From Sphingobacterium oryzagri (GTDB lineage Bacteria; Bacteroidota; Bacteroidia; Sphingobacteriales; Sphingobacteriaceae), in the NCBI RefSeq assembly GCF_028736175.1, contig NZ_CP117880.1, positions 4,030,001 to 4,094,000 on the forward strand: a stretch of 64,000 nt of DNA. The letters are read 5' to 3'. Positions 6,938 to 15,822 of the stretch are shown piece after piece. Under the pieces are notes generated by a model. That model did not search any database, was not told where the DNA came from, and worked only from the letters and a program-made list of their open reading frames with translations. The translations under genes were made by a program, and so were the position numbers. Position 1 is the first letter of the stretch, and each line of letters opens with the position of its first letter.

Positions 6938-8872
6938 ATGGCAAAAAAACAAGAAGCAGAAAAAGAGTTAGCGGCGAAAAACGCAGAGCTACAAGGTGCT
7001 GACACTAAAGTAGTGAAAGACACTGAAACAATCGAGTCTGAAGCAGATTCAAAATTAATCGACGAAATCAAATCTAACGCTTGGAGTACACCACAAGGTG
7101 ATTTCGATTGGGATTTGGATGAAAAAGCTTTCGGTAACTACAGCGAGGCTGAGCGTAACAAGTTAGAAGAACAATACGCGGGAACATTCAACCAAATCAA
7201 CCAAGGTGAGATTATTGAAGGTATTGTAGTATCGATCAATAACAAAGACGTTGTTTTAAACGTTGGTTTCAAATCAGACGGTCTTGTAGCATTATCTGAG
7301 TTCCGTGACTTAACTGACTTGAAAGTTGGTGATACGGTTGATGTATTCGTAGAGTCTCAAGAAGACGCTAACGGTCAATTGGTATTATCACGCAAACGTG
7401 CTAAAACACAAAAATCTTGGGAGGCTATCAATGATGCATTAGAAAATGATGCAATTATTGACGGTTTCGTTAAATCACGTACTAAAGGTGGTTTGATCGT
7501 TGATATCAAAGGTGTAGAAGCTTTCTTACCTGGATCTCAAATCGATATCAAACCTATCCGTGATTACGATGTTTACGTAGGTAAAACAATGGAATTCAAA
7601 GTGGTAAAAATCAACCATGAATTCAAAAACGTTGTTGTATCACACAAAGTTTTGATCGAAGACGATTTAGAAAACCAAAAATCAGAAATCGTAGCGAAAC
7701 TAGAGAAAGGTCAAGTATTGGAAGGTACTGTTAAAAACATCACAGACTTCGGTGTGTTCATCGACTTAGGTGGTGTAGATGGTTTACTTCACATTACAGA
7801 TATCTCTTGGGGACGTATCGAGCATCCAAAAGAAGTATTAGCGTTAGACCAAACGATCAACGTTGTAGTTCTTGATTTTGATGACGAGAAAAAACGTATC
7901 GCTTTAGGTTTGAAACAATTGTCAGAGCACCCTTGGGAATCTTTAGACAAAGAATTAGCTATCGGTTCTAAAGTAAAAGGTAAAATCGTAACTGTTGCAG
8001 ATTACGGTGCATTCCTTGAAATCATCCCTGGTGTAGAAGGCTTGATCCACGTTTCAGAAATGTCTTGGTCTCAAAACCTACGTTCACCGCAAGAATTCTT
8101 GAAAGTAAGCGACGAGATCGAAGCTGAAATCTTGACTTTAGATCGTGATGAGCGTAAAATGAGCTTAGGTATCAAACAATTGACACCTGATCCTTGGAAA
8201 AACATCACAGAACGTTACCCTGTAGGTTCAAAACAATCTGCTGTCGTTAAGAATATGACTAACTTCGGTGTATTCGTAGAGCTTGAAGACGGTATCGATG
8301 GTTTGATCCATATCTCTGACTTATCATGGTCTAAAAAAATCAACCACCCTAACGAATTCACTAAAGTTGGTGAAAAATTAGAGGTTGTTGTTTTAGAACT
8401 TGACGAAGAAAACCGCAAGTTATCTTTGGGTCACAAACAACTTGAAGAAAACCCTTGGGATACTTTCGAAACAATCTTCACAGAAGGTTCTGTTCACGAA
8501 GGTACAGTAATCAAAGTTGGTGACAAAGGCGATATCGTAGCGTTACAATATGGTGTTGAAGGCTTCTGCCCGAACAAACACTCTGTAAAAGAAGACGGTT
8601 CTCCATTGAAAGTTGATGAAGTTGCTGAGTTCAAAATCATCGAGTTCAACAAAGAAAACAAACGTTTAGTAATCTCTCACTCTCGTATTTGGGAAGATCA
8701 AAAAGCTGAAGCGCGTATTGAAGAATTCAATGCTCGTAAAAAAGAAGCGAAAGCTGCTAATTCAGCCGTGAAAAAAGTAAAAGACTCTGTTGAGAAATCT
8801 ACTTTAGGTGATCTAGACGTTCTTGCTCAATTGAAAGAGCAAATGGAAGGTGACGAAAAGAAAGCTAAGTAA
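6938..8872 (+). CDS. rpsA: 30S ribosomal protein S1
   Basis: S1 recruits mRNA to the 30S subunit. This 644-residue protein has an acidic N-terminal extension (about 1-85) and six S1 RNA-binding repeats at roughly 89-154, 171-241, 258-328, 343-414, 429-502 and 517-585. Repeats 3 to 5 show the canonical FGVF(I/V)(D/E)L ... G(L/I)(L/I)H(I/V)S patterns. The C-terminus is lysine- and glutamate-rich. Codon use differs visibly from the neighbours: it strongly prefers a small codon set (for example GGT for glycine, CGT for arginine, TTA/TTG for leucine), as expected for a very highly expressed gene. It is monocistronic, with its own promoter and a strong terminator. Confidence 0.95.
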   Translation: MAKKQEAEKELAAKNAELQGADTKVVKDTETIESEADSKLIDEIKSNAWSTPQGDFDWDLDEKAFGNYSEAERNKLEEQYAGTFNQINQGEIIEGIVVSINNKDVVLNVGFKSDGLVALSEFRDLTDLKVGDTVDVFVESQEDANGQLVLSRKRAKTQKSWEAINDALENDAIIDGFVKSRTKGGLIVDIKGVEAFLPGSQIDIKPIRDYDVYVGKTMEFKVVKINHEFKNVVVSHKVLIEDDLENQKSEIVAKLEKGQVLEGTVKNITDFGVFIDLGGVDGLLHITDISWGRIEHPKEVLALDQTINVVVLDFDDEKKRIALGLKQLSEHPWESLDKELAIGSKVKGKIVTVADYGAFLEIIPGVEGLIHVSEMSWSQNLRSPQEFLKVSDEIEAEILTLDRDERKMSLGIKQLTPDPWKNITERYPVGSKQSAVVKNMTNFGVFVELEDGIDGLIHISDLSWSKKINHPNEFTKVGEKLEVVVLELDEENRKLSLGHKQLEENPWDTFETIFTEGSVHEGTVIKVGDKGDIVALQYGVEGFCPNKHSVKEDGSPLKVDEVAEFKIIEFNKENKRLVISHSRIWEDQKAEARIEEFNARKKEAKAANSAVKKVKDSVEKSTLGDLDVLAQLKEQMEGDEKKAK

Positions 8873-8897
8873 TTAGTTTCTTAAACATACTTTTCTG

Positions 8898-8931
8898 AAA
8901 TCCCGGGTTCAAGTAACCCGGGATTTTTTAT
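8898..8931 (+). terminator. Terminator of rpsA
   Basis: A perfect 12-bp stem (8898-8909 with 8915-8926; core ATCCCGGGTT/AACCCGGGAT), a 5-nt loop and a T-run directly after. It is 26 nt past the rpsA stop. Confidence 0.95.
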
Positions 8932-8941
8932 TGACCAAAAA

Positions 8942-9620
8942 GTGAGTTTTAAACCAACAAAATTTATTTATAAAGCCCCAACCTTGCCGGTAATAAAGTT
9001 AATGCGACAGGGCAAAAGCAGCTCCTCAACGTATTCAACTCCAATTCGACAGAGGCTGCTTTTGATAATAGCGTTTACAACGCAAATGGTGTAGAAGAAA
9101 TAATCGACACACTACCGACAAAACTACTCTTTCTTTCACGTGTAGCACCACATTCTACCTATTTCGATCAAGCGGAAAACCAAAGAGCTTAGAGCTAGCT
9201 TTGCTAGAGCTGCAAATGCTCGTCTTTCGATCCATGATCATTAACATGCTTCTTATGACGGAATATATTTAATTCGGCATGTTTTCGACTGGATTTCGCT
9301 ACCAAAGTCCGCAAATTCAAGGTGGATAGTTGATGCTTTCTACGACTTTGTGCCATCATCATATGCCGATAAACCGATCCATTCGGCGAGCATCAAGGGA
9401 AAATCTATCCTGATTCAGCATGATTACATACAATAGGCCAAACTTGATTGGCAGCAAATAGGCTTGTGGTTCAACTGCGCATTCGGCGACGCATAGGGGC
9501 GTCTATCACGAACTTGGCGATACCGAAAAAAGAACCGTTAATTACGTTAAAAATCTAAATTCTATCAACTTTAATAAGATCTGGAATATCGGTATCGGCT
9601 TGCTGTATTATTACAAGTAA
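8942..9620 (+). pseudogene. Decayed gene, possibly an outer-membrane beta-barrel protein
   Basis: No intact frame exists in this 700-bp stretch, but several coding-like fragments line up on the plus strand in changing frames. They are VSFKPTKFIYKAP (from a GTG at 8942), then after a shift NLAGNKVNATGQKQLLNVF up to a stop near 9190. Next come a fragment with ARAANARLSIHDH, a fragment containing WIVDAFYDFVPSSYADKP and ILIQHDYIQ ending in a stop near 9436, and a last one ending NFNKIWNIGIGLLYYYK before the stop at 9618-9620. The alternating aromatic C-terminus resembles the last strand of an outer-membrane barrel; that is inference, and the family was not recognised. Multiple stops and frameshifts indicate long-standing decay rather than one sequencing error. 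It starts only 11 nt after the rpsA terminator. Confidence 0.6.
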
Positions 9621-9646
9621 TACAGATACGCCAGTTCTTTTCACTT

Positions 9647-10528
9647 TTATGTTGTTTTAGGTGCCGGCAATGGCACATAGCCATCATCGTTGATCACTTT
9701 TGGAAAAAGATGGTTTTGCCAGTCTTCTTTTGCCTTCTCAATCGTTGCTTTATCGGTAGCTACAAAATTCCAGAAGATAAAACGTTCTTCCGGAAAAGGC
9801 TCGCCACCAAAAATATAGACTGTCGTATTGGGTTTCATGGTAAACGAACACAGATGCGCGTCTTTCGTTATCAATATCTGTTTGGGACCGTAAGCATGTC
9901 CTTGATTTTCGACCTCGCCTTCCAATATATAAAGGCCGCTCTCGCCAAACAGCTGCGGACCGATATCAATCGCCTTTTCTTCCTTGGTTTTTATTTCAAT
10001 CATGTACAGCGGCGAATAAATAGGTACCCCAGATTGATGCCCGAAGGCTTCGCCTGCAATCAATTTATACGACACGCCATCGCTCTCCCAACTCGGAATA
10101 TCTTTTTCCTCTACATGAAAAAATTCAGGTTCCATAAACTCTAATTCTTTTGGCAAAGCCACCCAAATCTGCAAGCCGTGTAAAAACTTATCCTGCTTCC
10201 GCAAATAATCTGGCGTACGCTCGGAGTGCGTTACGCCTTTACCGCCAGTCATCCAATTGACAGCACCAGGCTTTATTTCGATCTCTGTACCGATACTATC
10301 GCGGTGCATCATAGCGCCATCAAATAAATAGGTGAGCGTAGACAGACCGATATGCGGATGTGGAGGCACATCAATATTTTCATAATCGGCCAGGCAGGCA
10401 GGCCCCATATGGTCTATAAAAACAAATGGACCGATCGATCGCTTCTGCCGAAAAGGCAACAAGCGACCAACCAAAAAATTACCGATATCGGCCGCTTTCT
10501 CTTCTAGGATAAAATCAATATTTGACAT
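9647..10528 (-). CDS. Pirin-family bicupin protein
   Basis: A 293-residue protein with two cupin domains. The pirin metal site is intact in the N-terminal cupin: PPHPHIGLSTLTY provides His57 and His59, and GVTHSERTPD gives His101 and Glu103, nearly the same numbering as human pirin (56, 58, 101, 103). HRDSIG and PGAVNWMTGGKG are further family motifs. Some bacterial pirins act as quercetin dioxygenases or redox sensors; the substrate here is unknown. It stands alone between the decayed gene and gyrB. gyrB ends 95 nt upstream on the same strand with its own terminator, so the pirin gene probably has its own promoter. Confidence 0.9.
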   Translation of the reverse strand: MSNIDFILEEKAADIGNFLVGRLLPFRQKRSIGPFVFIDHMGPACLADYENIDVPPHPHIGLSTLTYLFDGAMMHRDSIGTEIEIKPGAVNWMTGGKGVTHSERTPDYLRKQDKFLHGLQIWVALPKELEFMEPEFFHVEEKDIPSWESDGVSYKLIAGEAFGHQSGVPIYSPLYMIEIKTKEEKAIDIGPQLFGESGLYILEGEVENQGHAYGPKQILITKDAHLCSFTMKPNTTVYIFGGEPFPEERFIFWNFVATDKATIEKAKEDWQNHLFPKVINDDGYVPLPAPKTT

Positions 10529-10560
10529 AACAACAGCTTTTTAAAACCTATACAATTTAC

Positions 10561-10592
10561 AAATAAAAATCCCAACCGTAAGCGATTGGGAT
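10561..10592 (-). terminator. Terminator of gyrB
   Basis: A 7-bp stem (10569-10575 with 10586-10592; ATCCCAA/TTGGGAT) with a 10-nt loop. On the minus strand it is followed by a T-rich run. It lies 32-63 nt beyond the gyrB stop codon. Confidence 0.7.
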
Positions 10593-10623
10593 CTATATTG
10601 TCTGCTAAAAATACGTTTAACAG

Positions 10624-12582
10624 TTACACGTCTATCTTTGCGTATCGTGCATTTTTCTCTATAAATTCGCGACGTGGTGCAACCTCATCGCCCATCAACA
10701 TGGAGAAAATACGATCACACTCCGCAGCATTTTGAATCGTCACCTGGCGCAATGTACGATGCTCCGGATCCATGGTCGTTTGCCAAAGCTGCTCGGCATT
10801 CATCTCACCAAGACCTTTATAACGTTGTACGTTTACCGACTCTTCTTTACCTCCACCTTTCAATCGCTGGATAGCCGCTAACCGTTGGTCTTCATTCCAT
10901 GCGTATTCAAATTCTTTTCCTTTTTTCACCATGTAAAGCGGCGGTGTAGCGATATATACGTAACCTTTTTCAATCAACTCCTTCATGTAGCGGAAATAGA
11001 AGGTTAAAATCAACGTTGCGATGTGCGAACCATCGACGTCCGCATCGGTCATGATAACGATCTTGTGGTAACGAAGCTTTTCAACATTGAGCGCTTTAGA
11101 ATCTTCTGCCGTGCCCACGCTTACGCCAAGCGCCGTAAACATATTTTTGATCTCTTCATTCTCGTAGATCTTGTGTTCCATGGCTTTCTCAACATTCAAG
11201 ATTTTACCCCGCAAAGGCATGATGGCTTGAAAGCGACGGTCACGACCTTGTTTTGCTGTACCACCGGCCGAATCTCCCTCGACAAAGAAAATTTCACATT
11301 TATCAGGATCGTTATCAGAACAATCGGCTAGCTTTCCGGGCAATCCGGAGCCGCCCATGACGGTTTTACGCTGCACCAATTCGCGCGCTTTGCGTGCAGC
11401 TGCACGTGCTTGCGCAGCAATAGCGACCTTTTGCACAATAGCTTTCGCCTCCCGTGGGTTTTCTTCCAGATATACACCTAAGATCTCACCAACAGCTATA
11501 TCTACGGCGCCCATTACCTCGTTATTCCCTAACTTGGTTTTTGTTTGTCCTTCAAACTGCGGCTCGGCAACTTTGACCGAAACCACCGCCGTCAAACCTT
11601 CCCGAAAATCGTCTCCTGTGATATCAACTTTTAGGTTTTTAAGCAATCCCGATTTATCGGCATACGCCTTTAACGTTCTGGTCAAACCGCGACGAAAACC
11701 CGCCACGTGCGTACCACCTTCAATCGTGTTGATATTGTTAACGTAAGAATGTACATTTTCCGAATAAGTGTCGTTGTACTGCAAAGCCAATTCCACCGGA
11801 ATACCTTGTTTAATTCCCTCTACGTGGATCGGATCTGGAATTAATGGCTGACGTGTACCATCCAGGAATTTCACAAACTCTTGCAGTCCGCCTTCCGAAT
11901 AATATTCATCAGATTTAAAAGAACCATCTTCCAATATTTCTCGCTCATCGGTCAATGTCAAACGCACACCTTTATTTAAAAAGGCAAGTTCGCGTAATCT
12001 ATTGGCCAACGTATCGTAATTATAGATCGTGGTCATCGTAAATATTTCCGCATCGGGATGGAAGGTTACCGTTGTACCGGTAATATCACTCACACCAATC
12101 TCTTTCACCTCGTAAAGTGGTTTACCTTTTTGGTATTCCTGCTGGAAAACTTTTCCTTCGCGATGTACTACCGCAGAAAGGTGCGTAGAGAGTGCATTCA
12201 CACAGGAAACACCTACCCCGTGCAAACCGCCCGAAACTTTGTATGTATCTTTATCAAACTTACCACCGGCGTGCAAAATGGTCATAACCAATTCTAACGC
12301 AGATTTATTTTCTTTTTTATTGATTCCTGTAGGAATACCACGCCCATTATCTTTGACAGAAATAGAATTATCTTCATGGATGTTCACAAAGATATCGGTA
12401 CAGTAACCGGCTACAGCCTCATCAATGGAGTTATCAACAACCTCATAGACCAAGTGATGCAAACCTTTAACACCGGTATCACCAATGTACATGGAAGGTC
12501 TCTTACGTACAGCCTCTAACCCTTCTAAAACCTGAATATTATCGGCTGAATACGTCGACGGATTCTTCTTTTCTTCGCTCAT
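10624..12582 (-). CDS. gyrB: DNA gyrase subunit B
   Basis: The ATPase and strand-passage subunit of DNA gyrase, which introduces negative supercoils with GyrA. It has 652 residues, a standard length for the Bacteroidota form. The GHKL ATPase domain shows EVVDNSIDEAVAGYC, DNGRGIP and SGGLHGVGVSCVNALS. The Toprim domain shows FFVEGDSAGGTAKQGRDR and MTDADVDGSHIATL, the latter with the magnesium-binding DxD. The C-terminal motif is QRYKGLGEMNAEQLWQTTM. The start is ATG at 12582 (MSEEKKNPSTYSADNIQVLEG), typical of the phylum. gyrA is not in the window. It is divergent from the OmpH-like gene. Confidence 0.96.
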   Translation of the reverse strand: MSEEKKNPSTYSADNIQVLEGLEAVRKRPSMYIGDTGVKGLHHLVYEVVDNSIDEAVAGYCTDIFVNIHEDNSISVKDNGRGIPTGINKKENKSALELVMTILHAGGKFDKDTYKVSGGLHGVGVSCVNALSTHLSAVVHREGKVFQQEYQKGKPLYEVKEIGVSDITGTTVTFHPDAEIFTMTTIYNYDTLANRLRELAFLNKGVRLTLTDEREILEDGSFKSDEYYSEGGLQEFVKFLDGTRQPLIPDPIHVEGIKQGIPVELALQYNDTYSENVHSYVNNINTIEGGTHVAGFRRGLTRTLKAYADKSGLLKNLKVDITGDDFREGLTAVVSVKVAEPQFEGQTKTKLGNNEVMGAVDIAVGEILGVYLEENPREAKAIVQKVAIAAQARAAARKARELVQRKTVMGGSGLPGKLADCSDNDPDKCEIFFVEGDSAGGTAKQGRDRRFQAIMPLRGKILNVEKAMEHKIYENEEIKNMFTALGVSVGTAEDSKALNVEKLRYHKIVIMTDADVDGSHIATLILTFYFRYMKELIEKGYVYIATPPLYMVKKGKEFEYAWNEDQRLAAIQRLKGGGKEESVNVQRYKGLGEMNAEQLWQTTMDPEHRTLRQVTIQNAAECDRIFSMLMGDEVAPRREFIEKNARYAKIDV

Positions 12583-12615
12583 GAAATTAAATTAAAATGA
12601 GTATTGTTTAACATT

Positions 12616-12647
12616 CAAAAATACGATTTTTTTCGCTAAAAATCAAA
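12616..12647 (-). promoter_or_regulatory. Promoter of gyrB
   Basis: On the minus strand: TTTG (12644-12647), a 20-nt spacer and TATTTTTG (12616-12623), an exact consensus match, about 34 nt upstream of the ATG. Confidence 0.65.
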
Positions 12648-12754
12648 CTTTACGACCTTATAAAGCAGGAAAAAACGCCTGTAAAACGACCGATAATGCT
12701 GTGCTTTTTTTTGAAGAATCGGCGAAGGAATAGGAAAAATTAATTTTTTTATCT

Positions 12755-12762
12755 TAGGTTTG
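12755..12762 (+). promoter_or_regulatory. -7 box of the OmpH-like gene
   Basis: TAGGTTTG matches TAnnTTTG exactly, 37 nt upstream of the ATG at 12800. I see no clear -33 TTTG, so only the -7 element is called. Confidence 0.45.
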
Positions 12763-12799
12763 CTTGTTGAAAGATATAAAACTTGAAAATTAGATTAGA

Positions 12800-13423
12800 A
12801 TGAATAAACTATTCACCACAGTAACTAAAGTATCCCTGGCAGTAGCTTTGGCCGTAGCGGCGATTTCTTGTAATCAAAATGCTGGCACAGGAAGCGCAAC
12901 AACAAGCGATTCTACGACTGCGAAAGCGCCGACATCTGTAAAAGAAGAAAAAATTGTCTACATCAATTCTGATACCTTATCAGAGAAATACGAATATTTT
13001 AAAGACATCAGAGCTAAGCTCGAAGCTAAAGTAAAGAAAGCGCAAAGCGATCTTCAATCTAAGGGTCAGGCTTTTCAACGGGAAGTTGCAGATTACCAGC
13101 AAAAAGCAGCAACCATGAGTGCATCCGACCGTCAGGCTACTGAAGAGAAATTGGCGCGTAAGCAAGACGAATTAGGCCGTTTGGATCAAAATGCTTCGGC
13201 ATCTATCCAACAGGATGAATCTACAGAATTTAACAACGTCTACAACGCCATTACTGAATACCTTAAGAAACATGCGGAAGACAATGGATACACCTTGGTA
13301 TTAACCTATTCTAAATCAAACCCGACAGTATTGTACGCTGATTCTAAATTGGACATCACGGCCAATGTTATTGACGCATTGAACAAGGAATATAAAGACA
13401 AAAAAGCAAGCGAAAAGAAATAA
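12800..13423 (+). CDS. OmpH/Skp-family lipoprotein
   Basis: A 207-residue protein with a lipoprotein signal peptide: the hydrophobic stretch LAVALAVAAISC ends in a lipobox with the acceptor cysteine at about residue 24, followed by a Ser/Thr/Ala-rich linker. The rest is the Skp/OmpH fold: a beta-strand segment KIVYINSDTLSEKYEYF, a long charged coiled coil (about 70-150) and the return segment NGYTLVLTYSKSNPTVLYAD. Skp-like chaperones carry unfolded outer-membrane proteins across the periplasm. Being lipid-anchored is a variation on the soluble E. coli Skp. It is monocistronic with its own terminator. Confidence 0.85.
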   Translation: MNKLFTTVTKVSLAVALAVAAISCNQNAGTGSATTSDSTTAKAPTSVKEEKIVYINSDTLSEKYEYFKDIRAKLEAKVKKAQSDLQSKGQAFQREVADYQQKAATMSASDRQATEEKLARKQDELGRLDQNASASIQQDESTEFNNVYNAITEYLKKHAEDNGYTLVLTYSKSNPTVLYADSKLDITANVIDALNKEYKDKKASEKK

Positions 13424-13452
13424 TAGCTTTTCGCTACGTTTTAACGATAACC

Positions 13453-13485
13453 AAAGGCTTCTCCCTCATCCGGAGAAGCCTTTTT
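13453..13485 (+). terminator. Terminator of the OmpH-like gene
   Basis: A perfect 12-bp stem (13453-13464 with 13472-13483; core GGCTTCTCC/GGAGAAGCC), 7-nt loop and T-run. Confidence 0.92.
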
Positions 13486-13539
13486 ATTTGCTTTTCCTGC
13501 GATTGATTAATACCTTGTTGGCAGATTTGAATATCCGTT

Positions 13540-14442
13540 ATGGTAAGAACAATTTTGGATGCTGAGAAAGCAAATTTTGAATGGATTGATATCGTCGAGC
13601 CAACGATTGAAGATTTCGGCGAACTGAAAGCCAAATACAACTTGCATGAGGCATCGATCAAAGATTGTTTGCAGGTGGGACAACTTCCGAAGATCGAAGA
13701 ATTTGAAAATTACCATTTTCTCATTATCCGCTCGATACCGAGTAGGTTTGATAATTTTTCGGATACACTAACCGAAATCACCGAGCGTGTATCGGTTTTT
13801 TTCGGCGAGCGGTTTGTGATCACCGTGCATCGCGGAAAAGTAGACTATCTGGAAAAACTAATCGATAACTTCCCAGTCAATAAACTTCAATCGAGTAAGC
13901 TTTTTATAAATCATCTCACATCGGAAGCGCTCAAAACATTTGAAAACCTGGTGATCAACAAGTTAAATCCACAACTGGATAGTTACGAAGAAATGGTATT
14001 TTTACACAAGCGGAAGAAGGATTTTTTACGACAACTGTATTACATCAAGCGGCAAATAGATCTGATACGTATCATTCTCACCTTGTATAAAGATATCGTG
14101 GATATCTTTCATCTCCGGGCTTTTAAAAACATCTATACGCAAGATTTAAAAGATATTTACGCGCGTTCAACCACGCTCTACCGCAATATCTCGGAAAATA
14201 CGGCGCAGTTGCTTTCTGTATACTTCAATATTGAGTCCAACCACACCAACGACATTATGCGCACACTAACCATTATTTCGGTATTTTTTATGCCGCTTAC
14301 GTTTATCGTTGGGGTGTATGGCATGAACTTCAAAAGTATGCCTGAGCTAGAGTGGTATTATGGTTATCCGGCCGTCATGATTGGCATGGCCTTATTGGCT
14401 TTGTTGATCTACTATTGGTTTAAGAAAAGAAAATGGCTCTAA
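13540..14442 (+). CDS. corA: CorA-type magnesium/divalent cation channel
   Basis: A 300-residue CorA-family protein. The cytosolic N-terminal domain spans about 1-235, with alpha/beta funnel segments such as FHLRAFKNIYTQDLKDIYARS. Two C-terminal transmembrane helices follow: TLTIISVFFMPLTFIVGVYG and YPAVMIGMALLALLIYYWF. The selectivity motif is intact as YGMNF, between the helices. The C-terminus is basic (KKRKWL), as usual. CorA pentamers carry Mg2+ (also Co2+ or Ni2+) down the membrane potential. It ends only 3 nt before the convergent tsaB stop codon, and I see no terminator between them, so the two transcripts probably overlap. Confidence 0.92.
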   Translation: MVRTILDAEKANFEWIDIVEPTIEDFGELKAKYNLHEASIKDCLQVGQLPKIEEFENYHFLIIRSIPSRFDNFSDTLTEITERVSVFFGERFVITVHRGKVDYLEKLIDNFPVNKLQSSKLFINHLTSEALKTFENLVINKLNPQLDSYEEMVFLHKRKKDFLRQLYYIKRQIDLIRIILTLYKDIVDIFHLRAFKNIYTQDLKDIYARSTTLYRNISENTAQLLSVYFNIESNHTNDIMRTLTIISVFFMPLTFIVGVYGMNFKSMPELEWYYGYPAVMIGMALLALLIYYWFKKRKWL

Positions 14443-14445
14443 GAA

Positions 14446-15135
14446 TTACCGTTTTTTTGCAACGGTCGCGATAAAGTCTTTTAAATAAAACGGCTCGAAG
14501 TAGACCAGATCTTCGAAAGCTTGCGATTCGTAGCGCTCGAAAGCTAATTTGCTTAAAAAACTCGCCGAATTTTTAAATTCAGGCTGTATATGTACGTTGC
14601 TCTGATTTTCAAACAGGGGAATGAATTTGTCTGCTCCACTACCGAAGAGCATATATTCGGTTGTCGTATTAGGAAAACTTTCGGCATCGATAATCTGCGC
14701 CGTGGTGTCAGCGATCTTGTCTCCATGTTGGTCGTACATCGCTGTGTAGACTTCCATTCGACGCGCATCAATCATCGGCATTGCAATCGCTTGTAAAGGT
14801 TGCTTTATTTCGCTTGCTAAGCCATTAAACATTGCATCTAAGGTGTTGATCCCGATTAAAGGTATACCTAAGCCGTAACATAATCCTTTCGCTGTAGAAA
14901 CGCCGATTCGAAGTCCAGTGTACGATCCTGGTCCCATACTGACTGCAACAGCGGCGAGATCAGCCAAGCTTTTTTGGACATCTGCTAACAACTTGTCTAT
15001 AAAAACCGTTAAATGGCTGGCGTGCAAGTTGGGCTCGTCGGCATCGATGGTCGCGATGGTTTTTCCGTTTTTACTCAATGCGACAGCACATACTGGTGTG
15101 GCTGTTTCTATTTGTAATATGTAAATATCTTCCAT
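14446..15135 (-). CDS. tsaB: TsaB, t6A37 biosynthesis protein
   Basis: TsaB partners the TsaD/TsaE complex that makes threonylcarbamoyladenosine at tRNA A37. It has 229 residues and the ASKHA fold of the family: ILQIETATPVCAVAL at the N-terminus, NLHASHLTVFIDKLL, and the signature MGPGSYTGLRIGVSTAKGL. The C-terminal half is shorter and divergent, as expected. It begins 7 nt after the yidD stop, so it is the last gene of the rpmH-rnpA-yidD-tsaB run. The mtaB enzyme at the left end of the window acts on the product of this pathway. Confidence 0.92.
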   Translation of the reverse strand: MEDIYILQIETATPVCAVALSKNGKTIATIDADEPNLHASHLTVFIDKLLADVQKSLADLAAVAVSMGPGSYTGLRIGVSTAKGLCYGLGIPLIGINTLDAMFNGLASEIKQPLQAIAMPMIDARRMEVYTAMYDQHGDKIADTTAQIIDAESFPNTTTEYMLFGSGADKFIPLFENQSNVHIQPEFKNSASFLSKLAFERYESQAFEDLVYFEPFYLKDFIATVAKKR

Positions 15136-15142
15136 AGTATAA

Positions 15143-15397
15143 TTAAGGAACGGGATCGTGACCGTGACCTCCCCAAGGATTGCACCTTAGAATCCGTCGG
15201 ATAGCCATCAATCCGCCTTTGAAAGGACCGTATTTTAGAATAGCTTCTTTACCATACTGCGAACAGGTCGGCGTATAACGGCAATTTGCCCCTAAAAACG
15301 GCGAGATGACTAATTGATAGAAACGAATGATCAAGATGAAAAGACCTTGTAAAGGCCATTTAATGATCCATTTCCAAATAAAGCTTACTACTTTCAT
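15143..15397 (-). CDS. yidD: Membrane protein insertion efficiency factor YidD
   Basis: An 84-residue member of the YidD (haemolytic) family, a small amphipathic membrane-associated protein that assists YidC-dependent membrane insertion. The signature ANCRYTPTCSQYGKEAI with its two cysteines is intact, followed by KGGLMAIRRILRCNPWGGHG. It overlaps the end of rnpA by 38 nt, a common arrangement for this gene pair. The start at 15397 (MKVVSFIWKWIIKWPL) fits family length. Confidence 0.93.
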   Translation of the reverse strand: MKVVSFIWKWIIKWPLQGLFILIIRFYQLVISPFLGANCRYTPTCSQYGKEAILKYGPFKGGLMAIRRILRCNPWGGHGHDPVP

Positions 15398-15773
15398 CTT
15401 TTAATTTACCCAATACCTGCAGCATACGCTGGTGTAGCTGTGCCGATGGTAATTTCTCCTTTCCGACGTACTGAAAAGCTACAAGCAAATGTAAGGAATG
15501 TTCGTGGAGAAAATCGTAAAGAAATGACTTTTGAAGTCGGTAAGCTTCGCGCATCCTGCGCTTGATAAAATTGCGATCTACCGCGCGTTTAAACCGTCTT
15601 TTGGAAACGGAAAGTATACACTGAACCGGAACGGAGGCTGTAGATTCGGCCGGTTCGGCAAGTGTGAACACAATACGATAAGGATATAATACAAAAGAAG
15701 AACCGTTATGAAAAAGACCATCAATACGTCTTTTACTACATAACCGTTCTTCTTTTTTAAATGTATAGCTCAT
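15360..15773 (-). CDS. rnpA: Ribonuclease P protein component
   Basis: RnpA binds the catalytic RNase P RNA for tRNA 5'-end maturation. From the ATG at 15771-15773 the protein has 137 residues and begins MSYTFKKEERLCSKRRIDGLF, the conserved N-terminus. The frame stays open for another 46 codons upstream, but that part overlaps rpmH in another frame and has no family similarity, so the shorter start is chosen. The RNA-binding signature is KRAVDRNFIKRRMREAYR (RNR motif). It is 49 nt after rpmH and its end overlaps yidD. The RNase P RNA gene was not seen. Confidence 0.92.
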   Translation of the reverse strand: MSYTFKKEERLCSKRRIDGLFHNGSSFVLYPYRIVFTLAEPAESTASVPVQCILSVSKRRFKRAVDRNFIKRRMREAYRLQKSFLYDFLHEHSLHLLVAFQYVGKEKLPSAQLHQRMLQVLGKLKDESSKLYLEMDH

Positions 15774-15822
15774 CGTGACAAGAGGCCGGCACAGAGGCTC
15801 GGACGAGTCACCGGCGGTTTTA

